NCBI GenBank assembly: GCA_019009955.1 | Contig: CM032231.1 | Span: 40,376,001-40,440,000 of the forward strand | DNA from: Riptortus pedestris | Taxonomy: Eukaryota > Arthropoda > Insecta > Hemiptera > Alydidae | Direction of reading: 5' to 3' | DNA length: 64,000 nt | Made by a program: the position numbers and the translations under genes | Shown here: positions 1 to 11,104 of the stretch, in pieces | How the letters are laid out: every line of letters begins with the position of its first letter | Numbering within the stretch: position 1 is the stretch's first letter | Notes under the pieces: model-generated | Databases searched by the model: none | The model's input: only the letters and a program-made list of their open reading frames with translations | What the model was told of the DNA's origin: nothing

Positions 1-1200
1 GGGGCATTTATTGTGGCTAAAACTCGAGTACCTAAATACCGCATATCTACCAACATTCATAGCTTGGTAGAGGTGACGCTAAATGGCAAATTCATACCAA
101 TATGGGGGCATTTATTGTGGCTAAAACTCGAGTACCTAAATACCGCATATCTACCAACATTCATAGCTTGGTAGAGGTGACGCTAAATGGCAAATTCATA
201 CCAATATGGGGGCATTTATTGTGGCTAAAACTCGAGTACCTAAATACCGCATATCTACCAACATTCATAGCTTGGTAGAGGTGACGCTAAATGGCAAATT
301 CATACCAATATGGGGGCATTTATTGTGGCTAAAACTCGAGTACCTAAATACCGCATATCTACCAACATTCATAGCTTGGTAGAGGTGACGCTAAATGGCA
401 AATTCATACCAATATGGGGGCATTTATTGTGGCTAAAACTCGAGTACCTAAATACCGCATATCTACCAACATTCATAGCTTGGTAGAGGTGACTCTAAAT
501 GGCAAATTCATACCAATATGGGGGCATTTATTGTGGCTAAAACTCGAGTACCTAAATACCGCATATCTACCAACATTCATAGCTTGGTAGAGGTGACGCT
601 AAATGGCAAATTCATACCAATATGGGGGCATTTATTGTCGCTAAAACTCGAGTACCTAAATACCGCATATCTACCAACATTCATAGCTTGGTAGAGGTGA
701 CGCTAAATGGCAAATTCATACCAATATGGGGGCATTTATTGTGGCTAAAACTCGAGTACCTAAATACCGCATATCTACCAACATTCATAGCTTGGTAGAG
801 GTGACTCTAAATGGCAAATTCATACCAATATGGGGGCATTTATTGTGGCTAAAACTCGAGTACCTAAATACCGCATATCTACCAACATTCATAGCTTGGT
901 AGAGGTGACGCTAAATGGCAAATTCATACCAATATGGGGGCATTTATTGTGGCTAAAACTCGAGTACTTAAATACCGCATTTCTACTAACATTCATAGCT
1001 TGGTAGAGGTGACTCTAAATTGCAAATTCATACCAATATGGGGCCATTTATTGTGGCTAAAACTCCAGTACCTAACTACAGCATATCTTCCAAATTTCTG
1101 ACCAGAAAGGTTGTTCAAAACGACAACTTCGACCAATTTGAAGGCATTTATTGTGACTAAAACCCATTTACCTAAATACCGCATGTTTACAAACATTCAG
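1..1200. repeat. 104-bp tandem array, truncated by window start
   Basis: Head-to-tail units of 104 bp, each carrying GGGGCATTTATTGTGGC, CTCGAGTACCTAAATACC and CATAGCTTGGTAGAGGTGAC. About ten units are nearly identical. Changes are sporadic: GACGCTAAAT becomes GACTCTAAAT near 491, 803 and 1011 (spacings of 3 and 2 units), and one G-to-C occurs near 638. From about 960 the units decay, and a last diverged unit lies near 1145-1200. The array must continue to the left of the window. A satellite or long minisatellite is the best description. The short open frame over 993-1196 is an accident of the repeat. Confidence 0.95.
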
Positions 1201-1866
1201 TGCTAGGAGGTTCTAAATTACTACTAACTCTCATCACGGTACCCATTAAACTGGCATAAAATGATGTGGCAACTACCACATGCCTACCTACATGAAGAGC
1301 TGCAAGGTGTCTGGAAATTAAACAGTGCTGTATTGATTTATACGACTCTGATGAGCCTTATAAATATTCATGAGATCCAGGATAGCTATTTGATGTATTC
1401 GCTGGAGAACTCCGATTTCCATTACTCTGCAACAATGTTACATTACCTGTTGGAACTCATGGAATATTGAAGGTTAAAACCGACCTAATTCCTTTTGATA
1501 ATCTTCCTCGTAATGAGTAATTTAAAGTAATTAAATTATAAGTACATTTAATTAGAATTTAGTAACAGCAGTGATAAGTAAATACCTGAGAATTTGGAAT
1601 ATGACCTTATTCAAAATATTTTTTAAATTCTGAGTTTTTCTACTCGTTTTTACAGTTTAAATGACAGCGTTGAATGTTACTTTATGGCTTGTCATTGTTT
1701 GTCAGGTTACGGTTCATTCCTAGTTTCGTTTAAAATATAGCTTCCATTAAACTATTTAAGAGCATTTGGTTAAAGAATATTAAGTAAAATACAATCTATA
1801 ATACAAAAAAAAAACAAAAAAAAAAAACTTCAATTCATAGATGGCAAAAAGAGATTTTAATCTCAA
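1201..1866. other. AT-rich stretch with no gene seen
   Basis: Contains only short open frames with no recognisable similarity (the longest is 69 codons at 1261-1470), an A-rich run near 1805-1830 and no clear repeat structure. I see nothing specific in it. Confidence 0.6.
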
Positions 1867-2307
1867 ATCGTCCGTCACGCAGGGGCTGCGTAAACTAAGC
1901 AGATTTCCCACGTGAAGTTATACAATAGAGAAATCTCCATACGAGAGACGAACAGTTACGGCAAAGGTCCGAACTAGCTTTTGGCGGGAAACTTCCATCC
2001 GTTATCGGCCAAAATTTAATAAAAATGCATATATCTCGGTTAATATTCAAGATAGAGAATAAATGTATAAAACAATATTTATAGTAAATGTAATTTAGAA
2101 TAAGATTGGTTCTGTACAATTTTTTGATCCGACGTATGTTAACGGAGATATTTTGAATTTTCGAAAATCCCCCCCTAAACCCCCCCCCCCCTCCCACTGG
2201 TCCGATTTCAGCAATTAAGGAACTTGATCTGTCTTTGTGCATAAAACGTTTAAATATTGAGGTTGGTAACGATCAAACAAAAATTGCGACCGCTAGGGCG
2301 TTAACAG

Positions 2308-2359
<52 letters not shown>

Positions 2360-2479
2360 TAACGGACCTCATTTTCGTCATCTCCTGGGTAGGATCGATG
2401 GACATTTGAAGAAAATTTTCGAAAATCGCGTCATGAGTACGACCTCAATAACTGATTTCCCTTAAGGGAAATCTGCTAA
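1867..2479 (-). mobile_element. Family H copy 1 (type A), complete
   Basis: Reads on the minus strand. The 3' hairpin end (GTCCGTCACGCAGGGGCTGC on the + strand) is at 1869-1888, the type A block (CGAACTAGCTTTTGGCGGGAA) near 1970, a C-run at 2168-2192, (TA)n at 2311-2353, and the 5' palindrome at 2455-2474 followed by TGCTAAAA. About 613 bp, a usual length for type A. Its 5' end abuts a family T copy. No coding capacity. The non-autonomous Helentron assignment is inference from structure. Confidence 0.85.
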
Positions 2480-2480
2480 A

Positions 2481-3535
2481 ATGAAATATCGCGAATTTTT
2501 CATTCAGGCCTCCCTTATAACCCCCACTCCCGTTCGAACCTAAAAAATTTAATATATCTTATAATCATGGAAGAATTAATGGTAATTTACATATTGAGTT
2601 TTGTTAAGTTCGGTTCAATCGTTAGTGCTCAATAAAATTGTTGGCTCCCACTTTAATATTTAGTGTATATCTCGTTTAAACATTGTTATACGACAGAAGT
2701 GTATATAACAAAATTTACTCTAAATAACAAAATAAACAACTTTTATCCTGTTCATATTTACCGAAAAACCACTAGGAAACGAAATATGGCTATTTATTTT
2801 TAGGCCTCTCCTACAACTCCCACTCCTACTCCTTTGTTTGTGAATTTAACCCTCCGTCGGGCGCACCTCTGGACGAAACAAAATCCCGGGCCGCCCACAT
2901 ATTTTAGCCCTCCACTCCCCATCTAATTAATTTTAATTTAAAACGCTGGTAGAACAGAATTTGCTAGGATCTAAGGAAAGCAAATATGCTATTTAGTACG
3001 TAAAATAATAACTTTATTAAAATAGAATGAAGCTTAAACTAAAACCAGTAAAATTCATAAGGCGCATTCGGCCTGAGAGGCCAGAGTTAGACTAGCACTT
3101 ATTTCTCAAGATATCGACGAACTTCCATATAGAATAGCATTAATCTTAGTAAAAGGGACGATTGCAATAGATATATCTTGAAAAAAAATCATCTTCGAAA
3201 TTAAGGAGCAATTGGGCGCAGTCTGCCTCACAAGCCACCTAGGGACCAGTCGGTCTGGATGAAGGATGGCAATAGACTAAAGTAGGGGATTCTAAGCATG
3301 AACACAAATCAGGAAATTACTGGGAATGGCCCCTCACAGGGGAAACAGAATGAGGCGTGGTATCAAAAAGTATGTTTTCCTGGCCTCTCAGGCTAGCTGC
3401 GCCCGACGGAGGGTTAAACCACCCAGGGCGTTACCCAAACTCATACAAAAAATACATTCAAATCGGTCCAGCCGGTTAGGAGGTGTTCAGTGACAAACAC
3501 ACGTACAGTAGAATTATTTATATAAAGATCTAATT
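2481..3535 (+). mobile_element. Family T copy 1, split by a piggyBac-type MITE
   Basis: Carries the T-family landmarks GGCCTCCCTTATAACCCCCA, TGTTGGCTCCC, ATAAACAACTTTT and a tail with CGGTCCAGCCGG, GTGACAAACACACGTACAG and AGAATTATTTATATA. The TA-rich 3' edge is kept. The 5' part is missing where H copy 1 begins. At 2846-3417 the element is interrupted by a TTAA-flanked MITE; joining 2849 to 3418 restores the T sequence. Class unknown: the tail resembles arthropod retroposon-like repeats, but no coding sequence remains. Confidence 0.75.
2850..3413. mobile_element. piggyBac-type MITE with TTAA target duplication
   Basis: A 564-bp element with perfect 15-bp terminal inverted repeats, CCCTCCGTCGGGCGC at 2850-2864 and its complement at 3399-3413, flanked by TTAA at 2846-2849 and 3414-3417. 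The CCC start and TTAA duplication are diagnostic of the piggyBac superfamily. No transposase frame is present, so it is non-autonomous. The interior contains GGCCTGAGAGGCCAG near 3070 and CCTGGCCTCTCAGG near 3379, a second inverted pair. It sits inside family T copy 1. Confidence 0.9.
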
Positions 3536-4330
3536 TTGGACATAAAAGAACATGCTGATTAACCATTATACGGTTAATATCAAGTTTGTCCGGGCGTGCA
3601 CACTCACGCTCAGACGTTTGAACAGATTTTACTTTTGTCAGCTATTAGATAGGGATCGATACAAGTTTCGAATAGTACCACTAGTACATACAACCACACC
3701 AATTAAAGAATTTGGTCTGATTGATTGTTAAATCTTCTCTAATGAAGTATCCAGAGTAGCACCGACTGCAATTCCGTGATCCTTTCTCTGGCAAGGGCAG
3801 TGTTACTAATTACTGCGACTGGTAGGTCTGGTGTCCTATGTGGGGATGATCAGGCAGGTGGAAGATCACAAGGCCTTCCGGCCCAATGGCGATCAGCTTA
3901 AGGCAATTAACTAGGAATACCAGCGAGGTATCTAGTCAATGGTAGGCATCCGACCTCCATGGAAGCCCCTTAAAATCACATACCAGCCATAGGGATAAGT
4001 GCCACTCCACAATAATGGATTTAAATGTGGGAATATGAAATTAACAGCATTATATGTCATAATGACCTTAACCAAGCATATGCAACATAATAAAGATCAT
4101 TTATAACCACACACGTCCGTATTTTGTTATATTTTATACTATGTTTTTATAATTTTAAATACATTTTTTCTTTATTTTAAAATTTTAATTTAGAGAACTG
4201 AAATTAAGTGATGTTGAGCGACATCGCCTAGTTGCAGAGCTTATAAAATAAATAAATCATACACGCCCAGAGTAAAGTAAATATGTACATAGGCATTTCT
4301 TTAAACTCGAATATAGGTATTTATTATACA
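3536..4330. other. Non-coding stretch, nothing recognised
   Basis: AT-rich with a somewhat less AT-rich middle (about 3700-4000). No open frame of note and no clear repeats. Confidence 0.5.
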
Positions 4331-4331
4331 A

Positions 4332-4433
4332 GTGACGAAAGTAGATCATTTTACAACTCGAGTGAAACGTGTACCCACACAAGCGAAGCGAGTGTGGTAA
4401 TTTCACGAGAGTTGTAAATTCTACTTTCGTCAC
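4332..4433. repeat. 102-bp fold-back palindrome
   Basis: Two arms of about 45 bp pair with a few mismatches: GTGACGAAAGTAGATCATTT at 4332-4351 against CTACTTTCGTCAC at 4421-4433, and GTACCCACAC against AGTGTGGTAA around the loop AAGCGAAGCG. It could form a strong hairpin. It is probably the remnant of a fold-back or MITE end and lies just upstream of a second inverted-repeat element. Confidence 0.8.
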
Positions 4434-4448
4434 GAGTGTAATATTACA

Positions 4449-4940
4449 TTTTTTCTGTAATCGTGTAATACATGATCAGATCTAACCAGAATATGAACAA
4501 AATTAGGATGTTGTGAAGATTATGGTATGTTGTTGGTAGGTTATAAGCATGGTTGTGAAAGGTTATAAGCATTGTTATAAAACAACTAGTGATGATTGTG
4601 AAGTAGTGCAGTTATAAACAAGTGCAGGTTATAAACAAGGAAGGTAATTATTATTATATTTAAATTTTAAAATATATTGATTATTTCCACCAATAATTCA
4701 TTCACATTTCAATTTATTTTGTTAAATTAAATTCTTACAATGTTAAGAAACATTTAAAAGCATTTAATTTCCAACTTCAAATTATTTTTTAATTTATACT
4801 TATTACTAATTAAGAAGGCAATTCACTTTCTTCACTTGTGAAGAAAGTGATTACTTTCTTCACTCTATTGCAAAATGTTTCACTTTCTTCACTCATTTCA
4901 GTTTAGTAATGTTACCATTATTCAACGATTACAGAAAAAA
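4449..4940. mobile_element. Candidate MITE with 16-bp inverted ends
   Basis: TTTTTTCTGTAATCGT at 4449-4464 is perfectly complementary to ACGATTACAGAAAAAA at 4925-4940, bounding a 492-bp AT-rich interval. The interior has repeated GGTTATAA(G/A)CA motifs near 4540-4640 and a CACTTTCTTCAC motif repeated several times, including a palindrome at 4821-4848. No target duplication or superfamily could be assigned. Confidence 0.5.
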
Positions 4941-5219
4941 ATATGAATCCCTAAGTTTTGAACAAAAAACAATACGAAAATAGTAAAACGTAAAAATAAA
5001 ATAAAATTTGAATGACAATATATAAAAGTCCACCCATCTCACTATCACTATCACTGGTCATCTCACTATAAATGCTGGAATTTCCCATCGATTTTAATCC
5101 TTATTCCTGGTCCGATTTCAGCCATTATTCACGAATATGAAAATTTGAGTTGAACACAGTATAAGTAAGCATTTTCTAGTCAAGACCGGAAAATCTTAAT
5201 CGATGAAGTCATCACACTA
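4941..5219. other. Spacer with a short family H fragment
   Basis: Mostly featureless. TGGTCCGATTTCAGCCATTA at about 5104-5123 is a 20-bp stretch of family H internal sequence, too short to define a copy. Confidence 0.5.
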
Positions 5220-5398
5220 CATATTTTCATGTATTTCACGCAGTTAAAGTTCAATGAAGACCATATTTGGTACTTAAGCTTCAAATATAGTGGTTCATGA
5301 TATAACAGCTTACTGTTAATATGACATGAGTAGGAGTAGGGGCTTACTGAAGGCTGAAAATTAAAAAAATATCTGGGTTATTAATCAAGATAGTGAAA

Positions 5399-5468
<70 letters not shown>

Positions 5469-5804
5469 TGCAAGAAGAATTACTCAAGACAATAGTTCTA
5501 TCCATACTGTAGTACTGGAGATATTTCGAATTTTGAAAATTCCCCCCCCCCGGTCCGATTTCAGCCAAAATGAACTTTTATTATTATTTTTACATAAAAC
5601 GTTTAAATATGGAGTTTGTCCTAATAAAAATTGAGACGGCTAGAGTGCTCACAGACGTACACATAGAATTTACATAGTTTTAAACGGACCTCAATTTCGT
5701 CATCTCCTGAGTAGGATCGATGTATGTATGAGGAAATGTATCGAGATTCGCGTAATGAGTACAACCTCAAAAGCTCATTTCCATTAAGGGAAATCTGCTA
5801 AAAT
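5220..5804 (-). mobile_element. Family H copy 2 (type B), diverged
   Basis: Minus-strand copy with type B sequence (TAGGAGTAGGGGCTTACTGA near 5331), a compound (AC)n(AT)n microsatellite at 5400-5464, a C-run at 5542-5551 and the 5' end GGGAAATCTGCTAAAA at about 5786-5803. The microsatellite is displaced relative to most copies: it lies on the 3' side of the C-run, and the usual TA site near 5665 is nearly lost. The 3' hairpin end is missing at the left; a diverged hairpin-like piece lies just outside, at 5827-5853. Confidence 0.7.
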
Positions 5805-6052
5805 AACAGCTATTTAGATTTTAATAAATGTCCATTCCTCATGCGCTGCGTAAACATTTAATATTAACACTTCCTTGAAAGCCAAGGGCATTAATAATAT
5901 AACACCCAATCATAGTATATACTTGGCACGTCACATGTTAAATTCTATATCCTTCTCACATGTATAATTCTTACAGATTTTAAAAATGAATAAGTACTAT
6001 TAAATTGCCCGAAAACGCCCTGTAATCAATAATATAAGATTATTTACAATAG

Positions 6053-6180
6053 CTTTTTGGCTCCTCACAATTTATTTTTAAAAACGCTTAACGGCTACAG
6101 GAATTTAAGAATTTATTATTGGATTTTTCGAGTTTTTATACGCTCCAATAGATTTTTTTTATTATTTCTGCAATAAAGAA
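6053..6180 (+). repeat. Relic of the palindromic MITE seen at 9640-10086
   Basis: TTTTTGGCTCCTCACAATTT and AAAAACGCTTAACGGC match the left arm of the 9640-10086 element, and the following TTTTATACGCTCCAATAG region resembles its interior. Only one arm is left. Confidence 0.6.
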
Positions 6181-7392
6181 AAAGAATAATACTAGAGGAA
6201 CTTTTCTTAAAATTAAGTAATTCATTGTTTCTTCCTAAGGCTCTAGACTAGTCAAGGGAGAATAGTTTTAGGAAAATATGAATCAAAATAGACCGTAAGG
6301 GAATGGCATCATGTTCTTTAAAAGTCATTCAAGCAGGTGTTGCAAATACTGAGGAAATGTCCACCTGCTGATGACTCCTACATACACATTTACAAACCTA
6401 TTAAGCACTTTCAGAGTTCTGATGTATTCTCTCTCTGTTCTTGCAAGACGTTTGCTAGAATGTTTTAATATTGTCTAAAGCCTTCCATTGTGACCATTTA
6501 TTTTACATTTAAAAAAAAAAAAAGAAAAAAGTAAAGAAAAAGTGGTCGGTTTGAGAAAAAAAAAAGAGTGGAGTAAAGAACATAATTAATTGCTGTGGTT
6601 CATGAATAAAAACACATCACGATAGAAAGATTGATTACTCTACAACTAATACAGTACTCGCCGTCCGGGCCATTCAGTTGGCCCTCATTAAGAAGGCCAT
6701 TATCAGCAACTTTTCTCCGAGAAGTTCACAGCTTATATTAAGCCATCGCGCTAAAGGGGAGAATATCTCGGGGATAAATTCCCAGCAAACAACTTAGCCA
6801 AATAATAAATTTATTTCTTTGGAGAGCAGGTTGAACAAGCCGTCTCAAAGAAAAAAAAATGTACTTCAAGCTGAGCAAACTAAGCAAAATTTATCACTAG
6901 AATTAAACCCTTTTGAGACCTTTTAAAACATTAAACTACGTAAGTGGATTTGCCCAGACGAATTAATTAAGTCTTGGTCTATAGTTAAACACCGTGTTTC
7001 TCCTTCAGCAAAGGATAATATTAATATTTATCTCTTGTAACAGTTAACAGTTATATAAACTTGCGTCTGGCTGTCACGTGGGGCCCCCTGCTTTAAAATT
7101 TAATAGTGATTCAGGGGCGAGTGCTGGCTAGTGGCAACACTGCGTGCATAACCTGTTCATCGAGGTTAGAAGAATAGTCAGTACCTCGTGCGAAACTTCC
7201 TCAAAAACATTGTAAATTGTTGATAAACTTATTAAATTGTATTGTTCACATCTATCTTATTATTATACACATTAACCACACCAAACTCTATTAAGTAGGA
7301 TTAGAAGCCATTAATAATATAATAAAAATACATGATTATTGGATGAGTAAAAATAGTTCATGATTGGTCCATGGCTAAAAAGGCGAAATACC
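6181..7392. other. Non-coding stretch, nothing recognised
   Basis: AT-rich, with A-rich runs at about 6510-6565 and 6849-6860. No coding signal or repeat family identified. Confidence 0.5.
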
Positions 7393-8385
7393 AGTCATGC
7401 AGGGACTACAGAAATTAAGCAGATTTCCTAAGTGTTGGACACGCTACTGCTACCATATATTCTAAATGTTTCCTGCAATAAGCATCACATATAAAGAGGA
7501 GTTGAAATGTAAACTGTTCACAAGATGTTAACAATATATACTAATTTTAGCAGATTTCCCTCAAGGGAAATCAGCAATTGAGGTCATACTCATGATGTGA
7601 TTTTCGAAAATTTTCTTCAAATGACCATCGATCCTTCCCAGGAGATGACGAAAATGAGGTCCGTTATTTTTGCTTGATCGTTACCAAACTCTATATTTAA
7701 ACGTTTTATGTAAAAGTAAAGATCAAGTTCGTTAACGGCTGAAATCGGACAATTGAGAGGGTGGTTTTAGTGGGAAATATCTCCGTTACTGTACGTTGGA
7801 TCGAAAAATTGTATAGAACCAATCATATTGAAAATAAAATGATCTATAAATGTTGTTATGTACATGTTTTTATTATCTTTAATATTAACCGTGATATTTG
7901 CGTTTTTTTTAGTTTTCGGCCTTTTGTAAACCACAACTCTTGTTCATGTCATATCATCAATAAGCTGTTATATTATGAAGCACTTTATTTGAAGCCTAAA
8001 TAACAAATATTGTTCACATTGAACTATTAATTCATGAGATAAATGCAAATACGGGACGCATGTGGGAAATCTGCTTAGTTTACGCAGCCTCTGCGTGACG
8101 GACTTTTCCTGTAATATGCAACCCATATAAAGAGGAGATGAAATTTAACTCGACTCAAGATGTTAACCATATATTGTAAATGATTCCTGCAATAAGCATC
8201 CCATATAAAGGAGAATTGAAAATTAAACTGGGCACAAGTTTAAGTGCCTTACGTGCTCGAAATGAATACCGAAATAGGAGGAGCAAGAGAAAAGACAAAC
8301 AGGCATAAATTAAATTTGTAAAAAGGTTAGATGTGTACATTTTTTTCGATTCGGCTCATAATAGCAGAGATATTTGTCTTTTTTT
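7393..8385 (-). mobile_element. Old family H copy 3 (minus), split by copy 4
   Basis: A diverged 3' end (GTCATGCAGGGACTACAG ... AAGCAGATTTCC) at 7395-7430 and a diverged core (TTTTTTCGATTCGGCTCATA ... GAGATATTTG) at 8341-8375 lie in the same orientation on either side of H copy 4. Between them are three imperfect units of a ~75-bp tandem sequence with AATAAGCATC(A/C)CATATAAAG(A)GGAG and CACAAGATGTTAAC, one left of copy 4 (about 7455-7545) and two right (about 8107-8250). I interpret this as an older element whose middle was entered by copy 4. Confidence 0.5.
7550..8106 (+). mobile_element. Family H copy 4 (type B), lacks the microsatellite
   Basis: Both ends are present: TTAGCAGATTTCCCTCAAGG at 7552-7571 and GCCTCTGCGTGACGGACTTT at 8086-8105. 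The 3' half is type B (GTTCATGTCATATCATCAAT). The (TA)n tract and about 25 bp on its right side are missing: GAGGTCCGTT runs directly into ATTTTTGCTTGATCG near 7665. This shows that the microsatellite can be lost cleanly. Confidence 0.85.
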
Positions 8386-8386
8386 A

Positions 8387-8556
8387 TTAGCAGATTTCCC
8401 TGAAAGGGAAATCAGCTATTGAGGTCGTACTCATGACGCGAGTTTCAAAAAATTTCTTCAAATGTCCATCGATCCTACCCAGGAGATGACGAAAATGAGG
8501 TCCGTTCAAAACTATATATATATATATACTATATATATATATATACTATATATATA

Positions 8557-8618
<62 letters not shown>

Positions 8619-9131
8619 AAAAATTGCGACCGCTAGAGTGTTAACAGACAAATATATATATATGTCTGTTAACACTCTAGCGGTCGCAATTTTTGTTTAA
8701 TCGTCACCAAACTCGGTATTTAATCGTTTTATCTAAAAAGGAAGATCAAGTTCGTTAACGGCTGAAATTGGAACAGTGGGAGGGGGGGGGGTTTAGAGTG
8801 GGGGGTTTTCAAAAAATTCGAAATATCTCCGTTATTATGCATCGGATCGAAAAATTGTATAGAACCAATCTTATTGCAAATTACATTTACTATAAATATT
8901 GTTTTATACTTTTATTCTGTATCTTGAATATTAACCGAGATATTTGCATTTTTCTGTTTTCAGCTTCTGAGATGAGATCGGCTAACTTCGGGTCTAGTCG
9001 TGAGTTTCCGTCAAGAGCTAGTTCGGGCCGTTCCCGTAACTGTTTGACTCTCTATTCTGAAATTTCTCTATTGTAAAACTTCACGTGGGAAATCTGCTTA
9101 GTTTACGCAGCCCCTGCGTGACGGACTTTTT
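8387..9131 (+). mobile_element. Family H copy 5 (type A) with internal inverted duplication
   Basis: Complete ends, TTAGCAGATTTCCC at 8387-8400 and CAGCCCCTGCGTGACGGACT near 9108-9127. The TA tract at 8513-8614 is interrupted and long, and is followed by an inverted extra copy of the flanking family sequence (see 8615-8698). The 3' half is type A (CGTCAAGAGCTAGTTCGGGC). No real frame: the 8462 and 8768 open frames only read the repeat. Confidence 0.85.
8615..8698. repeat. Perfect 35-bp inverted repeat around a TA loop
   Basis: Arm 8615-8649 (AAACAAAAATTGCGACCGCT ... CAGAC) is perfectly complementary to 8664-8698, with a 14-nt loop of mostly TA. The right arm is the normal family H sequence; the left arm is an extra inverted copy. 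It could form a very stable hairpin. Confidence 0.95.
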
Positions 9132-9299
9132 ACCTATCGAAACGAACCCCCCGCCTCCCACTTTTATATACTTTTATGAGGAAAACAGTATGCCGTATTT
9201 AAGTTAGAAATACCCCTACTTCTCATATATTGGGTTTATACTGATTTGAAATGAGTTGCAAATGTCACGGGAAAATTAAAATTAAAAAAAATAATCTGT

Positions 9300-9450
9300 A
9301 GAACAAGAATTTACAATATAAGACTGGACATATAACAGTTTTCGATCCCACTCATAATAACGGAAATATTTGGATATTCTCTTCCTACCTTCTCGTCCGA
9401 TTAGAGCCATTAACAAACTTGATCTCCCATTTTATCAGAAACCCTTAACC
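9300..9450 (-). mobile_element. Family H relic (core only)
   Basis: TTTCGATCCCACTCATAATA, CGGAAATATTTGG and CGTCCGATTAGAGCCATTAA follow the minus-strand core of family H in order. Ends and microsatellite are missing. Confidence 0.55.
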
Positions 9451-9639
9451 CTTTGACTGCTCATGAATAAGTGATAGTGTGGTTTCTAGACGGCCCAAGG
9501 TCCGGAGTAGCAGCAGTCCTTCACTTGTCTTTTCCACTCATATTGGCCACAGCTTCAGCTTTCCTTGTCAAGTCTGGATATGATCTTCTTTTGGTTGAAA
9601 ACCAAGGATTCATTTGTTTAGTCAGTGCTAAATAATTTC

Positions 9640-10086
9640 AGGTTATTCAGAACACTGTTTTGTGGCTCCTCACAATTTATTTTTAAAAAACGCTTAGCGC
9701 TTTCAGGAGTTTACATTCCCATCATCAGAGAGCGTCAGAGCGTATGAGGTGCCTATAGAGAGTAACTGGATTCAACTACGCCGATGCACAAAGACCTGTA
9801 GGGATCCGTCCAAGCCGCTAGAGAGGGGTCAGGATATGAGAGAAGCGTTTGTTTCCGTCTGCACATTTCCAGTCATCTTATTATTTGATTTTTCCAGTTT
9901 TATTTCTATACACTCTTAAAGACTTTTTTTTCTTCTGTAATACAAAAAAATACTCCACGGTCTAGCAGCATCTCTATAGGAACGTCCTTTGTTCTGGCGA
10001 TGGGAATGTAAATTCCTGAAAGCGCTAGGCGTTTATGTTTATAACATAAATTGCGAGGAGCCACAAAACTGTGTTCTCAATAACCT
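9640..10086. mobile_element. Palindromic MITE with ~90-bp terminal inverted repeats
   Basis: The left arm (AGGTTATTCAGAACACTGTT, TTGTGGCTCCTCACAATTTA, GCTTTCAGGAGTTTACATTC up to about 9725) is inverted at about 9996-10086 (GGGAATGTAAATTCCTGAAA, GCGAGGAGCCACAAAAC, GTGTTCTCAATAACCT). The interior (~270 bp) has no transposase. The superfamily is not assigned because target duplication was not clear. A one-arm relic lies at 6053-6180. Confidence 0.75.
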
Positions 10087-10089
10087 GAT

Positions 10090-11100
10090 TCCCCACCCTT
10101 GCCACCAGCAGAAAATAAAAATGGCTATAATCAAAATGTTGCATGATAATGCTTATCCTTTTCTTGTCCTGTTAAAGTCTATGAGATTACTTTTGCATGA
10201 GTTTTCAATTTCGAATTTGGTGAAATAAATATGACAGCCTTCATCTACCCCCCCCCCTTCTTTTTGATATAGGTATTGTGGGTTCTAATTGTTTTCATGG
10301 CGAATAGCTCCAAACTCAGGCTTGTCTCTAAAGGTAGAATGAACATCAGATTCTCAAGTGTCAAACTTCCTATCTTTGATCAATTCTTAACAATAACTTT
10401 CAAACAAGAAACGACAACCCACTCTTTGATCTCATACTTCTACCTAGATGCTATTCAAGAATAGGACGAGGCTAGATAAAACTTCATTGTTCAAAGAGAG
10501 TTAAAATTTAAAACAAAACTCTATTACTTTGTATACCGTAAAAGAGGTTTAATTATTCACAACCAACTTCTTTAATGCATCATTATATCTTCAGTTACTG
10601 CTGAATAGGTTAGGTGATAAGAGTTCAAGGGTTTGAAGAATATAGAGTTTTAGTTGTTATAGCAACAGAGGTTTATCTGCTGGAGATATTTAATGCATAG
10701 CTGTGGTCTACTACATGCATTGGCTGTTGTTTTATTCACTGATTTAGATTAAGGAAAATAAAATCCTTTTAAATAAATAAAAATTGACATTGAATGCTTC
10801 TTCATTGTGGAACACAGGTTCTACGATGGCAGTGGTAGAAATGTTAAAGTTTTCCTACAATGGAAAAATGAACCCGAATAAAATGACGCAGGTTTGACAC
10901 TAAAAATTTGCTCAAGGAACTCGAAGGCGCCTTATGAAGTTTTAGCTGGTAAGACCCCAATAATATTTGCAGTAGGTACCATGTCACATTAGGGTTCGTG
11001 GTCATATACTTTATCAATCATATAACATTTATGTAGGATTTTAAACTTCACAAACTATTCTAAGAAATCTGGGAGGTAGAGGAACGAATTAATCTGGCTA
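10090..11100. other. Non-coding stretch, nothing recognised
   Basis: Contains two short open frames (9989-10228 and 10276-10464) with no recognisable motifs; the first starts inside the MITE arm. A run of C at about 10250 and otherwise AT-rich sequence. Confidence 0.5.
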
Positions 11101-11104
11101 GCTA

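Noticed and set aside
2311..2353. TATA-type promoters at the many TA tracts
   Set aside because: The tracts are microsatellites at a fixed position in a repeat; no associated coding sequence or start signal.
1867..2479. CRISPR-like array from the regularly recurring palindromic H ends
   Set aside because: Copies are 0.25-1.25 kb long, in both orientations and irregularly spaced, with no short spacers; the context is eukaryotic.
8462..9076. Frames rich in Tyr-Ile at several places (for example 2235-2465, 8462-8644, 16416-16682, 19929-20168)
   Set aside because: They cross (TA)n tracts of family H and recur because the repeat recurs; not genes.
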